NCBI RefSeq assembly: GCF_014203095.1
Contig: NZ_JACHIG010000004.1
Span: forward strand, 469,457-533,456
DNA length: 64,000 nt
Reading direction: 5' to 3'
Source of the DNA: Prosthecobacter vanneervenii
GTDB lineage: Bacteria > Verrucomicrobiota > Verrucomicrobiia > Verrucomicrobiales > Verrucomicrobiaceae
Part shown: positions 54,855-63,800 of the stretch, piece by piece
Numbering within the stretch: position 1 is the stretch's first letter
Layout of the letters: each line of letters begins with the position of its first letter
Notes under the pieces: model-generated
Told to the model about the DNA's origin: nothing
The model's input: the letters and a program-made list of their open reading frames with translations, nothing else
The model's database searches: none
Translations under genes and position numbers: made by a program

Positions 54855-55562
54855 CTACCGGTGATGCCCCGAAATCGTGGCACCACCCTGCGTCGCCACT
54901 CCCGGCACCACGCCGCTTGGCTGTCCAAAGAACGTCGTCCCGTTGACATTAAGATTCGTGTAGCCCAGCGTCGGGCTGTAGCTCACTCCTGGTGCGCCAT
55001 AAAAGATCGTGCCATTGCTCTGCGGCACATACACACCACCCGTGCCTGGAATGATCATCCCATTGCCGCTGGTCCAGCCAGCCGCCTGGCGTGCGCCGTG
55101 TCCATGGTGGCCGCCGCCATAGTAGCCCGCCCCCATCTGCCCCAGCCCCAGCACAGGTGCCAGAGGCAGCAGGCTGCGCAGGTAGCCGCCATTCGGCTGC
55201 TGCACATACACCACCGGCTGCTGGGCGGCATACTTGGCCTGCGCGGCCATGTAGGCCTCGGCCAGCTTCACCTGCTGCTCACGTTTGGTCTTCTCAGCCT
55301 CCTTGCGCTCCTTCACATAGGCGTCCGCTTTGACCGCATCATACCCGAGCGAGTTCTTCATCGGTTCAGAAAGATCCGAAAAGAGCACCTTGGCCATCCC
55401 CTGGCTGTGCGTGAAGGAGACTCCGTCAGGATCACGCTTCAGGATCTTGCAGCCCACATACGTTTTCCCCTGCTGAGTTTCGATGGTGGTCGGCTCATAG
55501 GCAGAAGCAGCCAGTGCGAGCCCCAATTGAATCGTGACAATCAGAACTGAGAACGTTTTCAT
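54855..55562 (-). CDS. Exported protein with N-terminal SHD1-like module and Gly/Tyr-rich tail (paralog A)
   Basis: A 235-residue protein with a signal peptide (MKTFSVLIVTIQLGLALAAS). The domain at about 22-85 (TTIETQQGKTYVGCKILKRD, DGVSFTHSQGMAKVLFSDLS) aligns well with the same region of the upstream gene. A coiled coil rich in Lys, Glu, Gln and Ala follows (about 85-120). The C-terminal half is low-complexity Gly/Tyr/Asn/Ser with GAGYYGGGHHGHG. The tail may form a surface or adhesive structure, which is inference. It lies 73 bp downstream of its paralog on the same strand. Confidence 0.75.
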   Translation of the reverse strand: MKTFSVLIVTIQLGLALAASAYEPTTIETQQGKTYVGCKILKRDPDGVSFTHSQGMAKVLFSDLSEPMKNSLGYDAVKADAYVKERKEAEKTKREQQVKLAEAYMAAQAKYAAQQPVVYVQQPNGGYLRSLLPLAPVLGLGQMGAGYYGGGHHGHGARQAAGWTSGNGMIIPGTGGVYVPQSNGTIFYGAPGVSYSPTLGYTNLNVNGTTFFGQPSGVVPGVATQGGATISGHHR

Positions 55563-55635
55563 AATAGTTCTAGATTTGACGCCAAAACGCCCTCAATGCC
55601 AGCAGTTATTGCTTCGTTTATCCGAAGCAATCTGC

Positions 55636-56355
55636 CTAGTGGTGATGGTGCCCAAAGCCGAGCGAGCCAATGCCTACCCCCAAATGGATGCCGTGGCCCA
55701 CATTCCACGACCCAAAAACGGAGGGTGTGCTGTAATAGCTGCCGTAGCCGTAGCTCGGGTAGCCGCTTCCGTAGTAGTAGCCCCCGTAGGGATAGCCGTA
55801 GCCGACCCCGTTGGAGTAATAGCCGGGAGAATACCCGCTGCCGTAGTAGCCATACCCATACGGATAGCCAAAGCGCGGATAGCCAGAGCCGCTGTACGCC
55901 CGCCCGCCCACGGCCGGTCCCGTGATGGGTGTGCCCACCCAGGACGGTGTCTGCCCGTTCGTGGCCGCCATCGGCTGTGTCACGCGGCTGGCATTGGCTA
56001 GGTAGCTTGCCTCTGCCATCTGCGCCTCCATGAGCTGCTCCTGCATGGCGATCTGCTGCTGCTTGGCCCGCTCCTGCTCTGCTTTGCGCAGCGCCGCCTG
56101 CTGCTTCTGGTATTCAGCTTCCGCCTTCGGATCGTAGCGGAACTCGCTGCGCAGGTTTTCCGGCAGATTGGAAAAGGGGATCTTTGTCACCCCATCCCGG
56201 TGCGTGAAGGTTACGCCATCCGGGTAGATGTGCGAGACCTGGCAGTCAAAATACATCTTGCCCTGCAGGGTGGCGATCACGCCATAGTTTTTCGGTGCAG
56301 CACTGGCCGGGGCCAGGCTCAGCAGCAGGACGGCAAACAGAACGAATCGTTTCAT
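55636..56355 (-). CDS. Exported protein with N-terminal SHD1-like module and Gly/Tyr-rich tail (paralog B)
   Basis: A 239-residue protein starting MKRFVLFAVLLLSLAPASAA, with a good GGAGG ribosome-binding site before the ATG at 56355. The domain at about 22-85 (GVIATLQGKMYFDCQVSHIY, DGVTFTHRDGVTKIPFSNLP) is homologous to paralog A. A Gln/Ala/Glu coiled coil follows, then a tail of repeated Gly-Tyr, Tyr-Gly and Ser-Gly units ending in four His. The gene pair looks like a tandem duplication whose tails have diverged. Confidence 0.78.
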   Translation of the reverse strand: MKRFVLFAVLLLSLAPASAAPKNYGVIATLQGKMYFDCQVSHIYPDGVTFTHRDGVTKIPFSNLPENLRSEFRYDPKAEAEYQKQQAALRKAEQERAKQQQIAMQEQLMEAQMAEASYLANASRVTQPMAATNGQTPSWVGTPITGPAVGGRAYSGSGYPRFGYPYGYGYYGSGYSPGYYSNGVGYGYPYGGYYYGSGYPSYGYGSYYSTPSVFGSWNVGHGIHLGVGIGSLGFGHHHH

Positions 56356-56463
56356 GAGAGGGACCTCCAAAAAAGGTGATGCTTCCTATGACAACGAAGG
56401 CAGGCCCTCCGTTGCATCGAAATTCTCTGTCAAAACTCAAAACCTGTCCACCGGACGGCTGGC

Positions 56464-57186
56464 TCAGGCCATCGGGCAGCTCAGCCAGAAGGTGGTCGTG
56501 TTGTTCTCCGATGCCACGCCCAGCTGGATGTTCATCTGGTGGCTCAGCATCGCCGCAATCGTCAGCCCTAGGCCGAGGTGATTGCTGTTCTTGGAGCCAT
56601 GGAAGGGGCGGAAAATTTCCTGCAGCTTCTCTGGCGGGATCTGGGAGCCCGTGTTGCTCACCAGGATGTCCACCCGGCGCTGCTCGGCGGGGGTGATCGC
56701 ACCCGGGCCGCAGATTTTCAGCGCACAGCGGCCACCACCCTTGGAGGCGGCTTCAGCGGCGTTCTTCAGCAGCTCGGTCAGGATGTCCTTAAACTTCGTC
56801 GGGTCCACCAGGATGGGCGGCAGTCCGGCCTGCACATCGGCCTCCAGCTGCACCCCTTCCTTTTGAAAGGGCTCTGTCACCGCACCTTCGATCACCGGCA
56901 GGTACTCGTTCAGGCTCAGGGACTGCGGGGTGATCTTCGCGCACCCGCCGGCGGAGCGGATCCGCTCGCTCAGGTTCGTCACGCCCACGGAGGCCTCGCG
57001 GATGTGCTGCATGTTTTCGCTCACGCCCGGGTCCAGGTCATCCGTCATCAGGATCAGGCTGCTAAAGCCCTGGATCACCGCCAGCAGGTTGTTCAGCTTG
57101 TGCGTCAGGCCGCGCAGCAGTTCCTGGTGGAAGCCTTCGCTGTGTTCGAGACCGAGATTCAGGGTCGTGGGAAAAGTAAACTGCAT
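56464..57186 (-). CDS. Short histidine kinase without sensor domain
   Basis: A protein of about 240 residues with only a dimerisation/phosphoacceptor helix and an ATPase domain. The acceptor His is in RGLTHKLNNLLAVIQGF. The N box is DILTELLKNAAEAAS, and the G boxes are VSNTGSQIPPEKLQEIFRPF and NHLGLGLTIAAML, both somewhat degenerate (NTG for DTG). The start is uncertain: 57186, 57270 and 57294 are all possible, and the frame runs open far upstream into the divergent ABC gene. With no sensor domain it probably depends on another protein for input. No response regulator is adjacent. Confidence 0.78.
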   Translation of the reverse strand: MQFTFPTTLNLGLEHSEGFHQELLRGLTHKLNNLLAVIQGFSSLILMTDDLDPGVSENMQHIREASVGVTNLSERIRSAGGCAKITPQSLSLNEYLPVIEGAVTEPFQKEGVQLEADVQAGLPPILVDPTKFKDILTELLKNAAEAASKGGGRCALKICGPGAITPAEQRRVDILVSNTGSQIPPEKLQEIFRPFHGSKNSNHLGLGLTIAAMLSHQMNIQLGVASENNTTTFWLSCPMA

Positions 57187-57325
57187 GGCGTGGAGAAGGG
57201 GGGCGTGGACAGCCGCAGTAATGCCCCCGGGCGGCGGCGGTGTAAACGCGAATTTGGCGACTTCTTCCATGCCAAGCGGAGTAAAAACTGGCATTTGCAG
57301 CCGCCTTTCGCCACTCTCTGGACTC

Positions 57326-58219
57326 ATGGCACTCCTCGAAGTACGACACCTCACCAAGCGCTGGCCCACCGGCCGCCTCGCGCTGGACGACGTCGGCTTT
57401 GAAATGCGGGAAGGGGAGATCCTCGGCCTCCTGGGCCACAATGGCGCCGGCAAGAGCACCATCATGGGCATCACCCTCGGCATGGTGCGGCCGGACGCCG
57501 GAGAGGTGCGCATCGGCGGCCGCAGCGTGCAGAAAGACCGCGCCGCCGCCCTGCGCCAGATCGGCGCCATCTACGAGGCCGCCTGCTTTTACGACTACCT
57601 CAGCGGCTGGCAAAACCTGCGCGTCCTCTGCTCCCTCTCCGGCTGGTGGGACGAGTCCGAGGTCAAGCGCGTCGTGCAGATGGTCAATCTGGGCCGCGCC
57701 ATTCATCACAAGACCTCCACCTACAGCCACGGCATGCGCCAGCGCCTCGCCCTAGCCCAGGCCCTCCTGCCCCAGCCCAAGATCCTCCTTCTCGACGAAC
57801 CCACCGACGGCCTCGATCCCGAAGGCATCCGCGAGTTCCGCGAGCTCATCCTCCACCTGCGCAAGCACCACGGCATGACCATCATGCTCAACTCCCACCT
57901 CCTCGGCGAGGTCGAGCAGATGTGCGACCGCTGCGTCATCCTCAAGGACGGCAAAAAAGTCTTTGAGGGCCCCGTGCCCTCCCAGGAAAAATCCCGCCGC
58001 ATGTTCCAGCTCGAAACCAACGACATCGGTCTCGCCCGCGAGGTGCTCTCCCGCAGCGGCGCCACCATGGACAAGCACGGCATCGTGGAAGTCCCCCTCA
58101 ACATGGAGCCGCACGAGCTCGTCGCCGCCCTCGTCACCGGTCGCGTGCAGGTCCACTCCTGGCAGCCCCACCGCCGCTCGCTCGAAGAATTTTACCTGGG
58201 CCTCTCCTCACGATCATGA
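57326..58219 (+). CDS. ABC transporter ATPase (NatA/CcmA-like)
   Basis: A 297-residue ATPase starting MALLEVRHLTKRW. Walker A GHNGAGKST, signature YSHGMRQRLALAQAL, Walker B ILLLDEPTDGLDP and the switch His in MLNSHLLGEVE. The C-terminal ~80 residues are a typical extension of export-type single-NBD subunits. It overlaps the permease gene by ATGA. The exported substrate is unknown. The frame is open far upstream, but only this ATG fits the family. Confidence 0.93.
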   Translation: MALLEVRHLTKRWPTGRLALDDVGFEMREGEILGLLGHNGAGKSTIMGITLGMVRPDAGEVRIGGRSVQKDRAAALRQIGAIYEAACFYDYLSGWQNLRVLCSLSGWWDESEVKRVVQMVNLGRAIHHKTSTYSHGMRQRLALAQALLPQPKILLLDEPTDGLDPEGIREFRELILHLRKHHGMTIMLNSHLLGEVEQMCDRCVILKDGKKVFEGPVPSQEKSRRMFQLETNDIGLAREVLSRSGATMDKHGIVEVPLNMEPHELVAALVTGRVQVHSWQPHRRSLEEFYLGLSSRS

Positions 58220-59061
58220 TGCTCTTCCTCCAGCAGTGGTTTGGCGAGCTCTTGAAGCTCTTCGCACGTCAGCGCACCTACATCGGCTTTGGCGCGTTTG
58301 TCGCGCTGGAGATCCTCATTCTCCTGCTCATCAAAAAATTCGGCATGGGGCCCATCCAAAAAGCCATCGTGGGTTCGGGTCAGAGCTTCGAGTATTATTT
58401 CTCCGCCCTCACCGTCGCCAGCACCATCATGGGCTTTGCCATCTTCCTGCTGGGCGCTCTGTTTCTCAGCCTTGTGGCCGGAGACATCGTGGCCAAGGAA
58501 GGGGAGGACGGTCACATGCGCCTGTTGCTGGCGCGCCCCGTCAGCCGGTTCCGTCTGCTGCTGCTCAAGTATCTCACCTGCACCGGCTATGCCTTTCTGC
58601 TCGTGCAGTTCTTCGCCTGGACCTCCTTTTTCCTCGGCCTCATTCTGCGCGGCTGGGGCGGCGGCTACTTCGCCATCGTGCCGGAGGTTTCCGTCGTGGC
58701 GTTTTATGACTGGGGGCCGGGCTTGGCGCGTTATGCGCTCAGCTCGCTCTACCTCGGTGTCAGCATGACGGTCATCAGCAGCATCGCATTCTTTCTCTCC
58801 TGCTTCCGCATCAAGCCCGCTGCCGCCACCATCGGCGCACTCACTTATGTGCTGGTGGACTTCATCATGCGAAACAGCGGCTTCATGGAAAACTACCAGC
58901 ACCTGCTGGTCACCAAGCACATGGCCGCATGGGGCCGCATCCTCGCCGAAAACATCGACTGGCCGCTTGTCTGGCGTGGCTATGCGGTGATCCTGGCCGT
59001 AAACATCACCCTCTTCACTCTCGGCTACGCCGTGTTTGAATCCAGAGACCTAAAATCATGA
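58216..59061 (+). CDS. ABC-2-type transporter permease
   Basis: A 281-residue protein with about six membrane helices, including LEILILLLIKKFG near the start, FAIFLLGALFLSLVAGDIVA, and a C-terminal YAVILAVNITLFTLGYAVF. The cytoplasmic stretch KEGEDGHMRLLLARPVSRFR is the usual coupling loop of ABC-2 permeases of the NosY/GldF type. It is coupled by ATGA to the ATPase upstream and to panC downstream. Confidence 0.88.
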   Translation: MMLFLQQWFGELLKLFARQRTYIGFGAFVALEILILLLIKKFGMGPIQKAIVGSGQSFEYYFSALTVASTIMGFAIFLLGALFLSLVAGDIVAKEGEDGHMRLLLARPVSRFRLLLLKYLTCTGYAFLLVQFFAWTSFFLGLILRGWGGGYFAIVPEVSVVAFYDWGPGLARYALSSLYLGVSMTVISSIAFFLSCFRIKPAAATIGALTYVLVDFIMRNSGFMENYQHLLVTKHMAAWGRILAENIDWPLVWRGYAVILAVNITLFTLGYAVFESRDLKS

Positions 59062-59906
59062 ACGTCATCAACAACATCCGCCAGCTGCGCTCGTGGAGCA
59101 CCATCAACAAAGGCACCCGCTGCGTCTTTGTGCCCACCATGGGTGCTCTGCATGAGGGTCACGCCGCACTCATCCGTGCCGCACGCGAGATCGCCGGCCC
59201 GGCCGGCAATGTGGCCGTCAGCATCTTCGTCAATCCTCTCCAGTTTGGCCCCAACGAGGATTTCTCCAAATACCCCCGCACCCTCATCGAGGACCTCGGC
59301 CTCTGCCGCGACAATGGCGCGGACATGATCTTTGCCCCCAAGGCCGAAGATCTCTACCCCGCAGACCGCAGCATCGTCATGCACGAGACCAGCCTTTCCA
59401 AGATGCTCTGCGGTGCCAGCCGTCCCGGCCACTTCGACGGCGTCTGCATGGTCGTCGCCAAGCTGTTCAATCTCGTCCAGTGCGACGACGCCGTCTTTGG
59501 CAAAAAAGACTTCCAGCAGCTCGCCATCATCCGCCGCATGGTGCGGGATCTCGACTTCAATGTGGTCCTCCACGGCATCGAAACCGTGCGCGAGTCCGAC
59601 GGCCTCGCCATGAGCAGCCGCAACCGCTACCTCACTCCCGAAGAGCGCGCCCAGGCCCCCGCCATCCGCGCCGCTCTTCTGGCCGCACGTGATGCCTGGA
59701 AAGCCGGCGAGAGCAATCCCGCCGCCCTGCAGCAGCTCATCACCCGCCAGCTTGAGGCTAAGGCCCCGCTCGGTCGCATCGACTACGTCACCGTGGCAGA
59801 CGCCGTCAACCTTCAGCCCATCAGCGCCGGGACCGAGCACGTCGTCATCGCCGCTGCCGTCTTCTTCGGAGCCGCACGCCTCATCGACAACATCGAGCTC
59901 AAGTAA
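59058..59906 (+). CDS. panC: Pantoate--beta-alanine ligase
   Basis: Forms pantothenate from pantoate and beta-alanine with ATP, on the path to coenzyme A. The 282-residue chain has the HIGH-type motif MGALHEGH, FVNPLQFGPNEDFSKYPR, VFGKKDFQQL and the KMSKS-equivalent MSSRNRYL. Its ATG overlaps the stop of the ABC permease gene as ATGA, an unusual pairing that is more likely operon economy than a functional link. A short conserved protein gene follows 20 bp later. Confidence 0.96.
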   Translation: MNVINNIRQLRSWSTINKGTRCVFVPTMGALHEGHAALIRAAREIAGPAGNVAVSIFVNPLQFGPNEDFSKYPRTLIEDLGLCRDNGADMIFAPKAEDLYPADRSIVMHETSLSKMLCGASRPGHFDGVCMVVAKLFNLVQCDDAVFGKKDFQQLAIIRRMVRDLDFNVVLHGIETVRESDGLAMSSRNRYLTPEERAQAPAIRAALLAARDAWKAGESNPAALQQLITRQLEAKAPLGRIDYVTVADAVNLQPISAGTEHVVIAAAVFFGAARLIDNIELK

Positions 59907-59926
59907 CCTCCGCGCGCATTTCCTCC

Positions 59927-60256
59927 ATGTCCGAGATTCCGCCGAGCCACAGCGACGAAGGCTACGACTTCGAGATCATCCGCCGTGTCTGGGGGCTGGC
60001 CCAGGTCATCCCTGGCAACGACCCCGAAGTCTGGCGCAAAGACGAGTTCGGCGCGTGGATTCACCGCGCCGACTACCGCAACCGCCACTCCGACTACGGC
60101 TGGGAGATCGCCGACTACGGCTACAGCCGCCGCAGCCTCGGCCTCGCCTCACTGCGCCCCATGCAGTGGCAGAACTACCTCGACTTCATGGTCGCCGCCC
60201 GCAATCAAGCCGTCATCACCGCCGACGGCCTCCGCAACGCCCGCAGGCTGCTCTAG
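59927..60256 (+). CDS. Small conserved hypothetical protein
   Basis: A 109-residue soluble protein. The central block EVWRKDEFGAWIHRADYRNR and DYGWEIADYGYSRRSLGLASL reads like a compact, conserved small domain with several Trp and Tyr residues. No signal peptide or membrane segment. It lies 20 bp downstream of panC and probably belongs to the same transcript. Function unknown. Confidence 0.75.
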   Translation: MSEIPPSHSDEGYDFEIIRRVWGLAQVIPGNDPEVWRKDEFGAWIHRADYRNRHSDYGWEIADYGYSRRSLGLASLRPMQWQNYLDFMVAARNQAVITADGLRNARRLL

Positions 60257-60816
60257 AAGTGTTCCCAGACAATGCTTCCAAACACTGACACCGCATGTCC
60301 GCCCGTGGGATGGGGGTAGGCTCTGCGGCGTTGAAGCGCAAGGCGTCTCATTTGGAGTGCGGTCGCGAAGTGAGGCACGAACGCAGCTACCGCTTTCCGC
60401 AGGCTGGACGGCTGGCTGAGGCCGAATCACTTTCAACACCCCGCGTTCGACACACGCTTGCCTCGTGCATGTGTGACATCTCCAAAACCTGTCGCATGTC
60501 ATGTCTGCGGATCATCCCACACATCGAGCAATAGCTGGCGTGCTATGCTGCAAAGTCTATGGCGACGGGATTGCAGACCGTTTCCAAAGCGCCATTAAAT
60601 CACGTACTAACTCTTGCGACTCCCCATGCCGGGCATTGCTGCCTCCGAAAGCCCGTAGGGCTGGCACAATTGTAGCCGTGGGTGCCAACCCACGGTAACC
60701 GCCCTGCGCAGTGTTCCCTCCCGTGGAACCGCGTAGCGGTGCCACCAATGGATCGCACGCGCTATCCCTGCCCACATCCCGAAAGTCCGCCCTCCCGCTG
60801 TCGTTCATACCGCAGC
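60257..60816. other. 560-bp intergenic region with dispersed repeats
   Basis: No convincing gene. Around 60351-60395 is a block with GCGGT / ACCGC arms and the text TTGGAGTGCGGTCGCGAAGT, of a kind seen as dispersed repeats in Verrucomicrobia. From 60650 to 60740 is a second repeat block described separately. The remainder shows nothing that I can name. Confidence 0.6.
60650..60740. repeat. Dispersed palindrome block
   Basis: Three perfect small hairpins in a row: AGCCC-GTA-GGGCT (60650-60662), CCGTGGGT-GCCA-ACCCACGG (60676-60695) and ACCGC-GTA-GCGGT (60728-60740). Blocks with AGCCCGTAGGGCTGGCACA and CCGTGGGT...ACCCACGG are, from memory, common in Planctomycetes/Verrucomicrobia intergenic DNA. 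Confidence 0.65.
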
Positions 60817-63800
60817 ATGATCCGCCTCGCCTCCATCGCGCTGCTCGCCACAGCCACCGCCCACGCCGCTGGCACCGACTTCGCCAAAGACGTCTATCCC
60901 GTCCTTCAGCGCGCCTGCTTCGAGTGCCATGGCGCAGAGACACACAAGGCCGATCTCCGTCTCGATACCGCCTCCCCTCAGCACCTCAAAATCGGCACCG
61001 ATCTCCTCCGCCGTGTCGCCCTGCCCAAAGAAGACAAAGAGGCCATGCCCAAACGTGGCGACCGCCTCACCCCCGCCGAGATCTCCCATCTGCGCGATTG
61101 GATCGCTGCCGGTGCCCAATGGCCCGACAAACTCGAAACCCTCAGGCACTGGAGCTACATCCCACCTCAGCGCCCTACACTCCCCACCGTCAAAAACCAG
61201 GCTTGGCCCCACAACGAGATCGACCGCTTCATCCTCGCCAAACTCGAAGCCAGCAATCTCACCCCCTCTGCCCCGGCCTCTCCCGAAATCCTCATCCGCC
61301 GCATGAGCCTCGATCTCACCGGCCTCCCTCCAGCTCCCTCTGAAGTCGAGTCGTTCACGAAAGCTTACATCCAGGACCCATCATCCAGCATCGAGCATCT
61401 AGCCACGCGCCTCCTCGCCTCCAAACAGTTCGGCGTCCGCTGGGCTCGTCCCTGGCTCGACCTCGCCCGCTATGCCGACTCCCACGGCTTCCAGCGCGAT
61501 GACCTCCGCGAGGTCTGGGCCTGGCGTGACTGGGTGGTCGATGCGCTCAATGCCAACATGCCCTTCGATCAGTTCACGCTCGAACAAATCGCAGGCGATC
61601 TCCTTCCCAATGCCACGCCGCAGCAGATCATCGCCACCGGCTTCCATCGCTGCACGCCCACCAATGTCGAGGCTGGCACCGAGCCCGAGGAAAGCCGCAT
61701 CAATCAAGTCATCGATCGCGTCAACACCACCGGCGCTGTCTGGCTCGGCACCACGCTGGAGTGCGCTCAGTGCCACAATCACAAGTACGATCCCTTCTCC
61801 CAGCGCGACTACTACTCGCTTCTCGCCTACTACAACAACACCGAGAAAGAAGCCGAGCGCACCAACCCGGATGTCCCCGGTTCCATTCAGTTCAAAGGTT
61901 CGCCCCTCAAGATCAGCGATGCCTCACGCGCAGCCCAGCGCGCACCATTGTCAGCAAAGCTCAAGGAACTCGATGCCCAGATCACCGCTCGCCAGAAGCT
62001 GCTCGCCGCCGACAAAAAGGGCACTACATCCCATCCCGCAGCTGCAGGCGTGGCATCCTCTCGCATCAAGCCGCTCAAACCCACCGCCTTCATCACTGAG
62101 AGCGATGCCGAGTCCGAACTCCAACCCGATGGCAGCGTGCTCCTCACTGGCCCCGTGCCTGACACAGACACTTACACCTTCGAGTCCGAACTCAGCGCCG
62201 GAGAACTCAGCGGCCTCATGCTTGAGGCCCTCACCCACGCCTCCATCCCTGGAGACGGCCCGGGACGCGGCGGCGAGGCTCGCCCCAATTTCGTGCTGCA
62301 CACCTTCGACTGCACTCTCACCACACCCGATGGCAAATCACAGCCCGTCACCTTCAAGACCGCGTATGCCGACTACTCGCAGAAAGGCTACGACGTTGTT
62401 AATCTGATCAACAAAGTTCGCAAAGGCGCCTGGGCCATCGGCCAGCGCTTTCATGAGCCGCACTGGGCCGCCTTTGAGCTCACGCAGCCCGTCTCCGTTC
62501 CTCCGGGCTCCAAGCTCAAAATCCAGATGGCGCAGAACTATGGCAAGGGCCTCGTCATGGGCTGCCTGCGCATCTCCAGCATCACCGGAGATGTCGCCTC
62601 ATGTCTGCCCGAGGTGGAAGAGCCCGCACCCGTGGCCACCACAAAACGCAAAGGCAAAGCCGCCGCCGCAGCCCCCAAGGACCCCGAACTCGCCCGCATC
62701 GAAAAACAAAAAACTGCGCTGCAAAAGCAGCTCACCGAACTCGCAGACCCCACCACCGAAGTCATGCACGAGCTGCCGCAGCCACGCATGAGCACCATCT
62801 TCAAACGCGGTGTCTATACCGATCCCGCCGACCCCGTCACTCCCGGCGTGCCAGCCATCTTCGGCACCAAGCTCAGCGGCCCCGCCAACCGCCTCACCCT
62901 CGGCAGATGGCTCGCCAGTCGCGATAACCCGCTGGCCGCTCGCGTCACCGTCAATCGCTGGTGGGCCGAGCTCTTCGGTCAGGGCATCGTCACCACCCTC
63001 GAAGACTTCGGCGTCAAAGGCGCATATCCAAGTCATCCCGAACTCCTCGACTGGCTCGCCGTCGAGTTCATGGACAGCGGCTGGGACATGAAGCACCTCC
63101 TCAAAAAGATCGTCCTCAGCGCCACCTACCAGCAGAGCAGTTCCATTCACGTTCTAACCAGCCAGCCCACACCTCCGGAAATCATAAATCATAAATCAAA
63201 AATCATAAATTCAGCCTTCTCCACAGACCCTTCTAACTCCCTCCTCTGGCACGGCCCGCGTTTCCGCCTCGATGCCGAAACCATCCGCGACAACGCACTC
63301 GCCATCGCAGGCCTCCTCGACCTCAAGCAAGGCGGCCCGCCCATCCGTCCACCCCAGCCCGACGGCCTCTGGCAGAAGGTCGGCGGCCAGCAGTACAACT
63401 ACGTCGTCAGCCCCGGCACCGAGCAGTACCGCCGCGGCCTCTACGTCGTCCTCAAGCGCGGCTCTCCCTATCCCAGCTTCATGAATTTCGACGCCAGCGC
63501 CCGCATGGCCTGCGTCGTCCGCCGCTCCCGCAGCAACACTCCTTTGCAGGCTCTCACCCTGCTCAACGACCCCGTCTATGTCGGAGCCACCAAGGCCTTC
63601 GCTAGACGTATCGTCGCCGAGGCCCCCAGCACCGATCTCGACTCCCGCCTGAATCAGGCCTTCCGCCTCGCGCTCGCCAGGCCTCCTCAGCCTCAGGAAC
63701 TCACCGTCATCAAATCCCTCTGGGAAACCCAGTTCGAATCCGCCAAAGCCGACGTCACTTCTGCCAAAGAACTTAGCACCGGCATCGAACTCCTCAAAAA

